Positions 11,087 to 20,602 of a stretch of DNA of 64,000 nucleotides are shown piece after piece. A program made the position numbers and the translations under genes. Within the stretch, counting starts at the first letter, position 1; every line of letters begins with the position of its first letter. Below the pieces are notes generated by a model. The model made no database searches. It had not been told where the DNA came from and was given only the letters and a program-made list of their open reading frames with translations. Source of the DNA: Massilia solisilvae (GTDB taxonomy: Bacteria > Pseudomonadota > Gammaproteobacteria > Burkholderiales > Burkholderiaceae_D); NCBI RefSeq assembly GCF_024753215.1, contig NZ_JANUGV010000002.1, positions 372,001 through 436,000 of the forward strand. The letters run 5' to 3'.

Positions 11087-11848
11087 ATGGCTGACAGGAA
11101 AATGAACTCTGGATTGGTGCCGCATGTGGCTCTGTCGGCACTGCTGTTGCTCACTGCCTGCGGCGGCGACAACACATCGCTCGACCCGAACCAGTCAGGC
11201 CAGGATCCACCCCAGCCCACCCCCGCGCCAACCACGGCTCCCACACCGGCCCCCACCCCGGCACCGACCGTTGCGCCGACTCCTGCGCCTACGCCCGCGC
11301 CAACGCCGGCACCGACGCCGGCACCAACGCCGGCCCCCACGCCGGCGCCGCTCGACGTCAGTCTCGATACCAAGCTCACGCCGCTGGGCACCATCTCCAA
11401 CAGCCCGGCGCAGTGGCCGGACGGCTCCGGCACCGGCAAGCCCATCGACGGCGTCAACTGCGCGTCAGGCGAGTCCTACCACGTGCATTCGCTGGTCTCG
11501 CTGTACAAGGATGGGGTGCGCCAGAGCCTGCCGGCCGAACTCGGGCTGAAGGGCTGCGCCTACGAGCTGCACACGCACGACCACACGGGCGTGGTGCACA
11601 ACGAGACGGACATGAAGAAGAACTTCACCTTTGGCCAGTTCTTCTCAGTCTGGGGCAAGGAGCTGACGGCAACCAGCGTTGCTGGCCTGACGGGGGACAT
11701 CCACTACTACATCATCGAAAACGGCAAGCTCACGCCATTCACCGGCGACCCGGCAACCATACAGATCGTCAGCCATCGCGAGCTCCTGATCATCATCGGC
11801 AAATCGCCGGGCGTGGTGCCGCAGTACGTGTGGCCGGCAACCTTGTAG
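11087..11848 (+). CDS. Secreted lipoprotein with TPAP linker and His-rich domain
   Basis: 253 residues. The signal peptide ends in a lipobox (LLLLTAC, Cys25), so the mature protein should be lipid-anchored. A linker of about 45 residues made of repeated T-P-A-P units follows. The C-terminal domain (about residues 90-253) has a conserved-looking pattern: [16 protein letters not shown], then [18 protein letters not shown], then [11 protein letters not shown]. The clustered His ([13 protein letters not shown]) and two Cys look like a metal site. I recognise the pattern as a recurring uncharacterised domain but know no function. Confidence 0.75.
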   Translation: MADRKMNSGLVPHVALSALLLLTACGGDNTSLDPNQSGQDPPQPTPAPTTAPTPAPTPAPTVAPTPAPTPAPTPAPTPAPTPAPTPAPLDVSLDTKLTPLGTISNSPAQWPDGSGTGKPIDGVNCASGESYHVHSLVSLYKDGVRQSLPAELGLKGCAYELHTHDHTGVVHNETDMKKNFTFGQFFSVWGKELTATSVAGLTGDIHYYIIENGKLTPFTGDPATIQIVSHRELLIIIGKSPGVVPQYVWPATL

Positions 11849-11881
11849 CGGCGCGGCCAGCGGTCGGCGCGTGCGGTCTGG

Positions 11882-12298
11882 TCAGCCGTAGGCGCCGCCG
11901 GTGTAGAGCAGGTCGAACATGCGCGACATGGTGGCGATCACGACCGTCGTGCCGACCAGCATGGTGGCCACCAGCAGCACCACGACCACCCAGTTCGAGC
12001 GCGACTGGGTGCCGGAGCCGGCGTTGTAGGTCGCGTCCCATTTCTCGTCCGGGGTCAGGCCGATCACCAGCGCCTCGATGAAGCCGGCCGAGTACGAGAC
12101 CAGCAGCGGCAGCAGTACCCAGAACGGGTTGGGCGCGTGCCCCAGGCCATAGACCAGGCCGGCGACCGGCACGCTGCACAGGTGCAGCAGGCCGATCCGG
12201 TCGGTCGGGTTCTTGATGTAGAAGCGGTGCGCGCCCAGGCCGCCCAGGATCAGGGCGAGCAGGGTAGCGATGGTCTTGTTCTTGTGTCGGCTGGCCAT
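11882..12298 (-). CDS. TM2 domain membrane protein
   Basis: 138 residues from the ATG at 12298, chosen because TM2 proteins begin shortly before the first helix. The TM2 motif is clear: ATLLALILGGLGAHRFYI with the aromatic/polar turn, followed by a second and third helix. A long C-terminal membrane segment (VVVVLLVATMLVGTTVVIA) is present. TM2 proteins are small inner-membrane proteins of unknown function. A longer reading frame upstream to 12358 exists but lacks support. Convergent with the lipoprotein gene. Confidence 0.8.
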   Translation of the reverse strand: MASRHKNKTIATLLALILGGLGAHRFYIKNPTDRIGLLHLCSVPVAGLVYGLGHAPNPFWVLLPLLVSYSAGFIEALVIGLTPDEKWDATYNAGSGTQSRSNWVVVVLLVATMLVGTTVVIATMSRMFDLLYTGGAYG

Positions 12299-12447
12299 GC
12301 GCGGGAAATGTCTCCAAGGAAAGACAGCAGTATCGTTCAAAACCGGCGCAATGGCCACACCACGCTTGTGCTGCGCGGTAGCGGGCCGCCGAAAAATCGG
12401 CGATAATGCTCAATTCGGCCGGGCAGCATGCCTGTTGTCGTTAAGGC

Positions 12448-12477
12448 TTGCTGCTGCGCGACGTTTCGCGCTATAAT
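12448..12477 (+). promoter_or_regulatory. Promoter of the rpsP operon
   Basis: TTGCTG, 18-nt spacer, perfect TATAAT (12472-12477), 42 nt before the rpsP start. Confidence 0.6.
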
Positions 12478-12518
12478 CGTCGGCTTTCTCCGCCCAGTAC
12501 AATTTTTCTGGAAATAAT

Positions 12519-12767
12519 ATGGTCGTTATTCGTTTAGCTCGTGGTGGCGCCAAGAAGCGCCCGTTCTTCAACATCGTCGCAACCGACTCGCGCAATCGCC
12601 GCGACGGCCGCTTCATCGAGCGTATCGGTTTCTACGATCCGATGGCATCGGGCGCCGCCGTTGGCCTGCGCATCGCTGCAGACCGCCTGGCTCACTGGCA
12701 AGGCGTTGGCGCACAACTGTCGCCGACCGTTGCCCGCCTGGTCGCCCAGCAGAAGGCAGCTGCCTAA
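12519..12767 (+). CDS. rpsP: 30S ribosomal protein S16
   Basis: 82 residues, normal length. Begins [17 protein letters not shown] and contains [17 protein letters not shown], the universal S16 signature. It binds 16S rRNA in the body of the small subunit early in assembly. First gene of the conserved rpsP-rimM-trmD-rplS cluster, and preceded by a good promoter. Confidence 0.98.
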   Translation: MVVIRLARGGAKKRPFFNIVATDSRNRRDGRFIERIGFYDPMASGAAVGLRIAADRLAHWQGVGAQLSPTVARLVAQQKAAA

Positions 12768-12786
12768 GTAACAAGGCTGTCCAGGT

Positions 12787-13335
12787 TTGACCGATCACGC
12801 CGCACCCGCTGTTCCCGCCGACCTGGCGCAAGTCGGTCACGTGTCGGGCGCGTACGGCGTCATGGGCGGCATCCGCGTTACGCCGTATTCGACGGACGCG
12901 GACGCGCTGCTCAAGGTAAAGACCTGGTGGCTGGACAAGCCGGCCCTGCGGCCCGTGCAGGTGCGCACCGTGCGCATGCACAGTGGTGACGTGGTGGCCA
13001 CGCTTGTCGACGTCAAGGACCGCGACGCGGCGGAAGCGCTCAAGGGCGCTTCGGTCAGCGTGCCGCGCAGCGAGTTTCCCGCGCTGCCCGACGACGAGTA
13101 TTACTGGACCGACCTCATCGGACTGGACGCCGTCAACCTGCAGGGCGAGGCCCTGGGCAAGGTGGCGGACATGATGCACAACGGCGCGCAGTCGATCCTG
13201 CGCATCATGCCGGTGCAAGGTGAGGACGGTGAGGCCAAGGCGCAGGAGCGCCTCGTGCCGTTTGTCGATCAGTTCGTCAAGCAAGTCGACCTGGCCGGCA
13301 AGAAGATTACCCTGGACTGGGGCCTGGATTATTAG
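12787..13335 (+). CDS. rimM: 16S rRNA processing protein RimM
   Basis: 182 residues. A maturation factor that binds S19 and helps assemble the 30S head. The N-terminal RimM domain ([17 protein letters not shown]) and the PRC-barrel second domain ([21 protein letters not shown]) are both present, ending [15 protein letters not shown]. The only suitable start in frame is TTG at 12787, with a poor ribosome site, 19 nt after rpsP; translation may be coupled. Second gene of the translation cluster. Confidence 0.95.
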   Translation: MTDHAAPAVPADLAQVGHVSGAYGVMGGIRVTPYSTDADALLKVKTWWLDKPALRPVQVRTVRMHSGDVVATLVDVKDRDAAEALKGASVSVPRSEFPALPDDEYYWTDLIGLDAVNLQGEALGKVADMMHNGAQSILRIMPVQGEDGEAKAQERLVPFVDQFVKQVDLAGKKITLDWGLDY

Positions 13336-13361
13336 CCCGTCCACCCTGGAGCGAGGTCCCG

Positions 13362-14123
13362 ATGCAGTTTGACGTCGTGACGTTGTTTCCCGAGATGTTT
13401 GCCGCGTTGACGCAGTCGGGCGTGACCCGGCGCGGCTTCGAACAGGAACGCTGGGGGCTCACGTTGTGGAATCCGCGCGATTTCACCACGGACCGCCACC
13501 GCACCGTGGATGACCGCCCGTACGGCGGCGGCCCCGGCATGGTGATGCTGGCGCGCCCGCTCGAAGCGACGATCAACGCGGCCAAAGAGCGCCAGGTGGC
13601 CATGGGCCTGCCGGCGCCGCGCGTGGTGTTCATGTCCCCGCAAGGCAAGCCGCTGACCCACGAACGGGTCATGCAGCTCAAGGACGAGCCGGGCCTGGTG
13701 GTGCTGTGCGGCCGCTACGAGGCGGTGGACCAGCGCCTGCTGGACCGCTGCGTGGACGAAGAAATTTCGCTGGGCGACTTCGTGCTGTCCGGCGGCGAGC
13801 TGCCGGCGATGGCGCTGATGGACGCGGTGGTGCGCCAATTGCCTGGCGTACTGGGTGACGACGCCTCGGCGGTCGAAGACAGTTTCGTCAACGGCCTGCT
13901 CGATTCGCCGCACTACACGCGGCCCGAAGTGTACGAGGACATGCCGGTGCCGCCCGTTCTGTTGGGTGGCAACCATGCCGAGATCATGAAGTGGCGCCGC
14001 CAGCGCATGCTGGAGGCGACCGCGACAAAACGGCCGGATTTGCTGGAGCAGGCGCGCGCCGCCGGGCTCTTGACCAAGGCGGACGAACAGTTTTTGGCAG
14101 GTTTAGCAAAACCTGTGTTGTAA
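13362..14123 (+). CDS. trmD: tRNA (guanine-N1)-methyltransferase
   Basis: 253 residues. Methylates G37 next to the anticodon using S-adenosylmethionine; the SPOUT trefoil knot is formed by residues around the [10 protein letters not shown] and [13 protein letters not shown] blocks. GGGPGMVM and the [16 protein letters not shown] segment are standard. Start 13362 follows GGAGCGAGG. Third gene of the translation cluster, 26 nt after rimM. Confidence 0.98.
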   Translation: MQFDVVTLFPEMFAALTQSGVTRRGFEQERWGLTLWNPRDFTTDRHRTVDDRPYGGGPGMVMLARPLEATINAAKERQVAMGLPAPRVVFMSPQGKPLTHERVMQLKDEPGLVVLCGRYEAVDQRLLDRCVDEEISLGDFVLSGGELPAMALMDAVVRQLPGVLGDDASAVEDSFVNGLLDSPHYTRPEVYEDMPVPPVLLGGNHAEIMKWRRQRMLEATATKRPDLLEQARAAGLLTKADEQFLAGLAKPVL

Positions 14124-14233
14124 AAGACGCACCATTTTGGTGCAAAACTGCGGGCCGCAAGGCCAGCTTGTTAACCCCCATCCTCTACTGGGCACTTGAT
14201 GGCGCCAGCAAGATGGTTTTTGGAGTGATAAAA

Positions 14234-14611
14234 ATGGATCTGATCCAGCAACTCGAGCAAGAAGAGATTGCGCGCCTCGGCCGCAACATCCCTGACTTCG
14301 CACCGGGCGACACCGTGGTCGTCAACGTCAACGTCGTCGAAGGCAACCGCAAGCGCGCCCAGGCATACGAAGGCGTCGTGATCTCGCGTCGCAACCGCGG
14401 CCTGAACTCGAACTTCATCGTTCGCAAGATCTCGTCGGGCGAAGGCGTGGAGCGTACGTTCCAGCTGTACTCGCCGCTGATCGCTTCGATCGAAGTGAAG
14501 CGTCGTGGTGACGTGCGTCGCGCCAAGCTGTACTACCTGCGCGAGCGTTCGGGCAAATCGGCACGCATCAAGGAAAAACTGCCGAACCGCAAAGCCGCTG
14601 CTGCCGAGTAA
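14234..14611 (+). CDS. rplS: 50S ribosomal protein L19
   Basis: 125 residues from the ATG at 14234. The family core [22 protein letters not shown] and the closing [18 protein letters not shown] are intact. L19 lies at the 30S-50S interface. About 110 nt separate it from trmD, with no terminator seen, so it may also have its own promoter. It is followed by a hairpin and T-run. Confidence 0.98.
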   Translation: MDLIQQLEQEEIARLGRNIPDFAPGDTVVVNVNVVEGNRKRAQAYEGVVISRRNRGLNSNFIVRKISSGEGVERTFQLYSPLIASIEVKRRGDVRRAKLYYLRERSGKSARIKEKLPNRKAAAAE

Positions 14612-14627
14612 TCGCGTCTGCATGGCT

Positions 14628-14658
14628 GAAAAAGGCATCCCTTGGCGGGTGCCTTTTT
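14628..14658 (+). terminator. Rho-independent terminator of rplS
   Basis: AAAAGGCA / TGCCTTTT stem with an interior CCC/GGG pair, ending in TTTTTCTTTTT. The T-rich tail directly precedes the ribosome site of the next gene. Confidence 0.8.
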
Positions 14659-14680
14659 CTTTTTCCGCTGGAGATTTCGT

Positions 14681-15352
14681 TTGGCAAAGATTCATTTCGA
14701 CCCGCAACTGCTGCCGGTAGAAGGCTACGCCGGCGAGCCGCCGCTCGCGCCGGAACGGCTGGTGCCCAGCTGGGTGCGCCAGCGATTTGCCGCGCCGCCG
14801 CCGCAATGGCAGGCGGAACAGGTGGACGAGAGCTGGCTGCTGCAGTTTCCCAGGCTCAAGCGCGCCGCCGTGCTGGTGCCGCTGGTGGCGCGCGATGGCG
14901 CCCTGCACGTGCTGCTGACCCAGCGCACCGACAACCTGACCAACCACGCCGGCCAGATCAGCTTTCCGGGCGGCAGGTCGGAAGAATTCGACTCCTCGCC
15001 GATCGAAACCGCGCTGCGCGAAACGGAGGAAGAGATCAGCCTGGCGCGCCGCCACATCGACATCGTCGGCGTGCTGCCCGAGCACGTGACCGGCACCGGC
15101 TACCGCGTCACGCCCGTGGTCGGCATCGTGGCCCCGCCGTTCGAGCTGGCCGCCGACCCCAACGAAGTGGCCGAGATCTTCGAGGTGCCGCTCGCCTTTT
15201 TGATGGACGGCATGAACCACCAGCGCCTTTCCTACGAGCTGCCGGAAGGGAAGGGCCGCCGCCACTTCTACGCCATGCCCTTTGAGCGCTACTTCATCTG
15301 GGGCGCCACAGCGGCCATGCTGCGCAACCTGTTTCACTTCCTGCGTGCCTGA
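14681..15352 (+). CDS. CoA pyrophosphatase (Nudix hydrolase)
   Basis: 223 residues from a TTG start (GGAGA six bases upstream); the longer ATG frame from 14642 would run through the terminator and encode a run of Phe. Cleaves CoA-type dinucleotides. The CoAse signature LLTQRTDNLTNHAGQISFPG precedes the Nudix box G-G-R-S-E-E-F...A-L-R-E-T-E-E-E-I. Length is close to E. coli NudL plus an N-terminal extension of about 50 residues. Expression may depend on read-through of the rplS terminator, since no promoter is evident. Confidence 0.88.
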   Translation: MAKIHFDPQLLPVEGYAGEPPLAPERLVPSWVRQRFAAPPPQWQAEQVDESWLLQFPRLKRAAVLVPLVARDGALHVLLTQRTDNLTNHAGQISFPGGRSEEFDSSPIETALRETEEEISLARRHIDIVGVLPEHVTGTGYRVTPVVGIVAPPFELAADPNEVAEIFEVPLAFLMDGMNHQRLSYELPEGKGRRHFYAMPFERYFIWGATAAMLRNLFHFLRA

Positions 15353-15455
15353 CCGGAACATTTTCTTACAGCCTTGATTTGATTCCGGCGGTCCTCTGCG
15401 CTATCGTAGCGGGCAGCATAAAGTTGCCATAAACAAAAAACAGCAAGGACCTTCG

Positions 15456-16415
15456 ATGACTTTTTTCTCCATTCTGTGCGCGTTGCTGATCGAGCAACTC
15501 AAGCCCCTGCGCGCAGATAACCAGGTGTATGGTGGGATCAAGCGGCTGGCTGCGCGGATCGAAGGCTGGTTCAACGCCGGCGAGCCGGGCAATGGGCGCC
15601 TGGGCTGGCTCTTGATGATGGCGGTGCTGATGCTGCCGACCGCGATCATCTACTGGGTGCTGCTGCACTACAACCTGGTGTTCGCGGTGTTCGCATGGAA
15701 CGTCCTGATCGTCTATCTGACGCTCGGTTTCCGCCACTATAGCCATTACTTCACCTCGATCCAGTTCGCGCTCAACGCCGGCGACGAGGCGCAGGCGCGC
15801 GCCCTCCTGGCCGAGTGGACGCGCATGGACACGGTGGGGATGGACAGTGGCGAGATCGCGCGCATTGCGGTGGAAAAATCGCTGGTCACCACGCACCGCA
15901 ACGTATTCGGCGTGTTCTTCTGGTTCCTGATGCCGGTCGGCCCGGCCTGCGCGGTGATGTATCGCGTGGCCGAGTACCTGGCGCGCGCGTGGAACGAGCC
16001 CGAGCACATGCGTAACGAAGAGTTCGGCAGGTTTGCCGCCAGGGCGTTCTACTGGATCGACTGGATCCCGGTGCGCCTGACCGCGATTGCCTTTGCGGTG
16101 GTCGGCAATTTCGAGGACGCCGTGTACGCGTGGCGCAATTTCGCCAACCGCTGGGCGGACGAGTCCAAGGGCATCATCCTGGCCGCGGGCGGCGGCGCAA
16201 TGGGCGTGCGCCTGGGCACGCCGGCCGAGAACGCGCCGCAGCTGCTGCCGGCCGATGCCGCGACGGTGGACCTGTCCGAGAGCGAAGCGGAAGTGCTGCC
16301 GGGCGAGGAGCCGAACGTGCGCGCCTTGCAAAGCACGGTGGGCCTGGTCTGGCGCGCGCTGCTGCTGTGGATGCTGCTCCTGCTGCTGCTCTCGAGCGCG
16401 GTATGGCTGGGCTAA
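15456..16415 (+). CDS. CobD/CbiB-family (AmpE-like) membrane protein
   Basis: 319 residues. Begins MTFFSILCALLIEQLKPL, and has about four to five membrane segments, including LLMMAVLMLPTAIIYWVLL and FGVFFWFLMPVGPACAVMY, with the ARAFYWIDWIPVRLTAIAFAV stretch shared by CobD/CbiB and AmpE proteins. True CobD makes adenosylcobinamide phosphate; no cobalamin genes are nearby, so an AmpE-like role in cell-wall signalling or an unknown one is as likely. The C-terminus ends with a strongly hydrophobic Leu-rich helix. Confidence 0.8.
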   Translation: MTFFSILCALLIEQLKPLRADNQVYGGIKRLAARIEGWFNAGEPGNGRLGWLLMMAVLMLPTAIIYWVLLHYNLVFAVFAWNVLIVYLTLGFRHYSHYFTSIQFALNAGDEAQARALLAEWTRMDTVGMDSGEIARIAVEKSLVTTHRNVFGVFFWFLMPVGPACAVMYRVAEYLARAWNEPEHMRNEEFGRFAARAFYWIDWIPVRLTAIAFAVVGNFEDAVYAWRNFANRWADESKGIILAAGGGAMGVRLGTPAENAPQLLPADAATVDLSESEAEVLPGEEPNVRALQSTVGLVWRALLLWMLLLLLLSSAVWLG

Positions 16416-16431
16416 AGCCGGGCAGCCAAAC

Positions 16432-16689
16432 TCGTCGTCCCGGCGAAAGCCGAGACCCATGCTGAGCTGGCTATCACGCAGCTCCGCTGTTCCCCGACCC
16501 GCAACACCGTCGTCCCGGCTCCCGCCGGGACGACGGTTCAGACGTCTCGGGTGACGGCAAAATCGCTGGCCTGCTGGCTCAGCATGGGGCCCCGCCTGCG
16601 CGGGGACGACGGTTTGCGGCTAACAATGCTTGCGTAGGCCTGAGGTAAACACACCTCAGCATGGCCCCCGACTCTCGCCGGGGCGACGT
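16432..16689. repeat. Family B repeat cluster (four units)
   Basis: Four units in a row: CTCGTCGTCCCGGCGAAAGC with CCCATGCTGAGCTGGCT, a compact GTCGTCCCGGCT...CCGGGACGACGG hairpin, CTCAGCATGGGGCCCCGCCT reversed, and a degenerate CTCAGCATGGCCCCCGACTC. This is the largest block of this family in the window. It fills most of the 422-nt gap 16416-16837; I see no gene in it. Confidence 0.8.
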
Positions 16690-16791
16690 TGTCGGTGTGT
16701 CATGTTACCCCGAACGCCATTGTTTTCCACCTTTTCGCCCATACCCTCGCATCCGGGCGCCAGAAACCTCGTCCTCAGGTCTTCTATAAGA

Positions 16792-16797
16792 TATAAT
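16792..16797 (+). promoter_or_regulatory. Probable -10 element of the DUF3579 gene
   Basis: TATAAT 41 nt before the start codon in a locally AT-rich stretch; no clear -35. Confidence 0.4.
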
Positions 16798-16837
16798 ACT
16801 GAAGTTCTCTTCCACGCAGCATTCACGAAGCAGCACT

Positions 16838-17176
16838 ATGGCCGAGTTACCGCAAAACAGGAAAGAACTCGCCGGCGAGTTTTTTATTCTGGGCATTTCC
16901 AACAGCGGAAGGCAATTCCGCCCCAGCGACTGGGCTGAGCGCCTGTGCGGCGCCATGTCCTGCTTTCGCCCGGAAGACGGACGCAACGCCCACCTGAAGT
17001 ACTCGCCCTACGTGCGCCCGACCGTCGTCAACGGCCTGAAAGCCGTGGTCGTCAGCCGCGCGCTGCAGGACCTGGAACCGCTGGCCTACCACTTCGTCCT
17101 CGATTTCGCCAAGGACAACGACCTGCAGGTCGTTGACGCCTGCTTCGTGCCGCTGCCCGGCGAACGCAAACCCTGA
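16838..17176 (+). CDS. DUF3579 family protein
   Basis: 112 residues. The sequence F-F-I-L-G-I-S-N-S-G-R-Q-F-R-P-S-D-W-A-E-R and the later YSPYVRPTVVNGLKAVVV match DUF3579, a small soluble family found mainly in betaproteobacteria. Function is not known. It carries no signal peptide or membrane segment. The next gene is about 110 nt downstream on the same strand. Confidence 0.85.
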   Translation: MAELPQNRKELAGEFFILGISNSGRQFRPSDWAERLCGAMSCFRPEDGRNAHLKYSPYVRPTVVNGLKAVVVSRALQDLEPLAYHFVLDFAKDNDLQVVDACFVPLPGERKP

Positions 17177-17288
17177 TCCCGCTCCGCGCCATCGCGGCTT
17201 TGAGCAAGGTCAAAGCCGTGCCGATGGCGCACGCTACGGTGGTTCACGGCGCGCAGCCCTGCGCGCCCACAACAACGAGGGGACTGCC

Positions 17289-17738
17289 ATGCACATCGGG
17301 GAAATTTCCACCGTCCAAACGGTGTATTGCAAACGCGACGAAAGCGTTCAAAGCGCAGCTTTGCTGATGCGAAAACATCATGTCGGCGACCTCGTCGTGG
17401 TCGATCAGGCCGAGGGCGAAAAGGTCCCGGTTGGCATCGTCACCGACCGCGACATCGTCGTTTCCGTGATCGCGCTCGGACTCGACCCGTCCAGCCTGCA
17501 GGTGGGCGACATCATGACCGACGACCTGCTGACCGCTGCCGAACACGACGACGTCTACGAGACCATCGAACGCATGCGCTTTCGCGGCATTCGCCGGGTG
17601 CCGGTGGTCAACGCTGGCGGCGGACTGACCGGCATCATCAGCGCCGACGACCTGCTCGAGTTCCTGGCCGACGAGATGGGCGAACTGTCGCGCATCAGCT
17701 CGCATCAGCAAGCACACGAAAAGAGCGCCCGGCACTAG
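17289..17738 (+). CDS. CBS domain pair protein
   Basis: 149 residues made almost only of two CBS motifs (about 8-70 and 75-135). Each shows the typical VPVGIVTDRDIV and RRVPVVNAGGGLTGIISADDLL ends, where Asp binds ribose of an adenine nucleotide. Stand-alone CBS pairs sense AMP, ATP or SAM and act on partner proteins. GAGGGG lies before the ATG. No partner domain is present here and the neighbours give no hint of a target. Confidence 0.88.
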   Translation: MHIGEISTVQTVYCKRDESVQSAALLMRKHHVGDLVVVDQAEGEKVPVGIVTDRDIVVSVIALGLDPSSLQVGDIMTDDLLTAAEHDDVYETIERMRFRGIRRVPVVNAGGGLTGIISADDLLEFLADEMGELSRISSHQQAHEKSARH

Positions 17739-17784
17739 CGTCTGTTACCATCCCGTCGTTTGCCACACCACTGACGGGATTGAC

Positions 17785-20517
17785 ATGGATTGGATGAAAA
17801 TCGCGCGCGGCTTCGTCGCGCCTGTCGCGGTCGGCTGCGCGGCCTTTCTGGCTGCCGGCGCCGCCTGGTCGTTCCAACTGCCCAAGGGCGTGGTGCAGGG
17901 CCCGATGGTGGAGGGCATCACCGAATACCGGCTGCCCAACGGCCTGAAGGTGCTGCTGTTCCCGGACGCCTCGCGCCCGACCATCACCGTCAATGTCACC
18001 TACCTGGTCGGCTCGCGTCACGAGAACTATGGCGAGACCGGCATGGCCCACCTGCTCGAACACCTGATGTTCAAGGGTGCGCCCAAGCACCCGGACATCA
18101 CGCGCCAGTTCGCCGACCGCGGCATGCAGTTCAACGGCACCACCTCGTTCGACCGCACCAACTACTACGAGGTGTTCGACGCCTCGGGCGACAATCTCCA
18201 GTGGGCGCTGCAAATGGAAGCGGACCGCATGGTCCACTCCTTCATCGCCAGGAAGGACCTGGACTCCGAGATGACCGTGGTGCGCAACGAGTACGAGAGC
18301 GGCGAGAACTCGCCGGGCCAGGTGCTGATGAAGCGCATGCAGAGCCTGTCGTACGACTGGCACGCCTACGGCCGCCCGACCATCGGCAACCGCAGCGACA
18401 TCGAGAACGTGAAGATCGAGAACCTGCAGGCCTTCTACCACACCTGGTACCAGCCCGATAACGCGGTGCTGCTCGTGGCCGGCAAGTTCGACCCGGTGGC
18501 CACGCTGGGCACCATCAGCCGCCTGTTCGGCGCGATCCCCAAACCCAAGCGCACGCTGCCCAAGTTCTGGACCGTGGAGCCGACCCAGGACGGCGAGCGC
18601 ACCTACGCCGTGCGGCGCCAGGGCGACGTGCAGATCGTCGCCCTGGGTTACAAGATCCCGTCCGGCCTGCACCCGGACAGCGACGTGCTCGATTTCGCTT
18701 CCAGCATCATGGGCGACGTGCCCACCGGCCGCCTGCACAAGCTGCTGGTCGATTCGGGCATGGCGAGCGAGGTGTTCGCCTTTCCGCAAACGGGCTACGC
18801 GCCGGGGCTGCAGTTCTTCGGCGCGGTCGTCAAGAAGGGCGCGCCGATCGAACCGGTGCGCGCCGCGCTCACCGAAGCGGTCGAAAGCTTCTACAAGAAC
18901 CCGCCCACGGCGGAGGAAATGGAGCGCGTGCGGCGCGCCTACCTGAACGACTTCGAGCGCAGCCTGAACGATCCGCAGAAGGTCGGCGTGTCCTTGTCCG
19001 AGTCGATTTCGCTGGGCGACTGGCGCCTGTACTTCGTCGGGCGCGAGCGCGTCAAGCAGGTCAAGGCCGACGAGGTGGCTGCCGCCGCCGGTCGCTACTT
19101 CCGGCGCGACAACCGGGTGACCGGCACCTTCATCCCGGACGATAACCCGCAGCGCGCGCAGATCCCGGTGGCGCCCACGGCGCAGGACCTGCTCAAGGAC
19201 TTCAAGCCGCAGAACGGCAACTACGTGTCCGAGGAATTCGCGCCGACGCAGGAGAACATCCTCAAGCGCACCACGCTCGTGACCGAGGGCGGCGTCACGC
19301 TCGCGCTGCTGCCCAAGAAGAACCGCGGCGCCACCGTGTCGGTCGACCTGCGCCAGCACATCGGCGACGAAAAGAACCTGTTCGGCAAGAACGCGATTCC
19401 CGGCCTGACTGCAGCCATGCTGATGCGCGGGACGAGCAAGTACAACCGCGTGCAGCTGGCCGACGCGTTCGACAAGCTCAAGATCTCGGGCGGCCTGACG
19501 CACTTCCAGACCACGCGCGAGAACCTGCCCGAGGCGCTCAGGCTGGTTGCCCACGTGCTCAAGGAAGCGAGCTTCCCGGCCACCGAGTTCGAGCAGCTGC
19601 GCCAGCAGGCACTGGTGGGGCTGGAGGCCGGCCGAAGCGAGCCGCAGGAGGTGGCATCGCGCGCGCTGGCCGAGCACTTCAACATCTACCCGCGCGGCGA
19701 CGTGCGCTACGAGACCACGCTGGACGAAGACATCGCCGACATCAAGACCGCCACGCTCGACCAGGTGAAAGCCTTCCACCGCGACTACTACGGCACCGTG
19801 CCGGCCCAGATGGCGATCGTCGGCGACTTCGATCCGAAAGAGGTCACGCCGCTGGTGGACGAGCTGTTCGGGCACTGGCAGGCGAAAGAACATGTGGCGC
19901 CGGTGCTGCGCCGCTATGCCGACATCAAGCCAATGGAAAAGACGCTGGATACGCCAGACAAGGAGAACGGCTTCTTCACCGCGCGCGAAAACCTGGACCT
20001 GAACGTGGACGACGAGGACTTCCCCGCGCTCATGCTGGCCAACTACATCTTCGGTGAAGGCGGCCTGCGCTCGCGCCTGATGGACCGGATCCGCCAGAAG
20101 GAAGGCTTGTCGTACGGCGGCGGCTCGCAGCTGGTGGCCGGCGAGATGGACCGCGCCGGCACCTTCGCCATCAGCGCGATCGCCGCGCCGCAGAACCTGC
20201 GCCGCGTGGACAAGGCCGTACGCGAGGAACTGGCGCGCGCCGTCAAGGACGGTTTCACGCAGCAGGAGCTGGCCGGCGCCAAGTCGGGCCTGATGCAGCA
20301 GCGTATCCAGAACCGTTCGGAAGACGGGGTGGTGGCGGCCGGCTGGACCTCCTACCTCTATCGTGGCAAGACCTACGAGTGGTCGCGCGAGTTCGAGCGC
20401 AAGCTGATGGCGGTGACCCTGCCGCAGCTGAACGCGGCCTTCCGCAAGGCGATCGATCCGGCCAAACTCTCGGTGGTGATCGCCGGCGACCAGCACAAGG
20501 CCAATGGAGGGAAATGA
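17785..20517 (+). CDS. M16 family zinc metallopeptidase, double domain
   Basis: 910 residues, with an N-terminal signal sequence or anchor (about 6-30), so periplasmic. It has two M16 halves. The first carries the inverted zinc motif HLLEH (residues 89-93) followed by the Glu downstream (VRNEYESGE). The second half lacks the motif but has the Arg/Tyr pair region (RIRQKEGLSYGGG) that binds the substrate terminus. The fused two-domain arrangement resembles pitrilysin-like and PqqL-like enzymes. It should degrade peptides inside a closed chamber. Monocistronic by position, with the next gene 85 nt downstream. Confidence 0.92.
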   Translation: MDWMKIARGFVAPVAVGCAAFLAAGAAWSFQLPKGVVQGPMVEGITEYRLPNGLKVLLFPDASRPTITVNVTYLVGSRHENYGETGMAHLLEHLMFKGAPKHPDITRQFADRGMQFNGTTSFDRTNYYEVFDASGDNLQWALQMEADRMVHSFIARKDLDSEMTVVRNEYESGENSPGQVLMKRMQSLSYDWHAYGRPTIGNRSDIENVKIENLQAFYHTWYQPDNAVLLVAGKFDPVATLGTISRLFGAIPKPKRTLPKFWTVEPTQDGERTYAVRRQGDVQIVALGYKIPSGLHPDSDVLDFASSIMGDVPTGRLHKLLVDSGMASEVFAFPQTGYAPGLQFFGAVVKKGAPIEPVRAALTEAVESFYKNPPTAEEMERVRRAYLNDFERSLNDPQKVGVSLSESISLGDWRLYFVGRERVKQVKADEVAAAAGRYFRRDNRVTGTFIPDDNPQRAQIPVAPTAQDLLKDFKPQNGNYVSEEFAPTQENILKRTTLVTEGGVTLALLPKKNRGATVSVDLRQHIGDEKNLFGKNAIPGLTAAMLMRGTSKYNRVQLADAFDKLKISGGLTHFQTTRENLPEALRLVAHVLKEASFPATEFEQLRQQALVGLEAGRSEPQEVASRALAEHFNIYPRGDVRYETTLDEDIADIKTATLDQVKAFHRDYYGTVPAQMAIVGDFDPKEVTPLVDELFGHWQAKEHVAPVLRRYADIKPMEKTLDTPDKENGFFTARENLDLNVDDEDFPALMLANYIFGEGGLRSRLMDRIRQKEGLSYGGGSQLVAGEMDRAGTFAISAIAAPQNLRRVDKAVREELARAVKDGFTQQELAGAKSGLMQQRIQNRSEDGVVAAGWTSYLYRGKTYEWSREFERKLMAVTLPQLNAAFRKAIDPAKLSVVIAGDQHKANGGK

Positions 20518-20602
20518 GGCCTGCGCTGCCCGGCAGTTTGATCGATGGACCTGCTGCACGCTATGATGTTGCTTTTGCTGTGGCATCGCGTAGGAGCAGA
20601 TC

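Noticed and set aside
15456..16415. Cobalamin biosynthesis cobD
   Set aside because: The family includes AmpE, and no cobalamin genes are nearby; the symbol was withheld.
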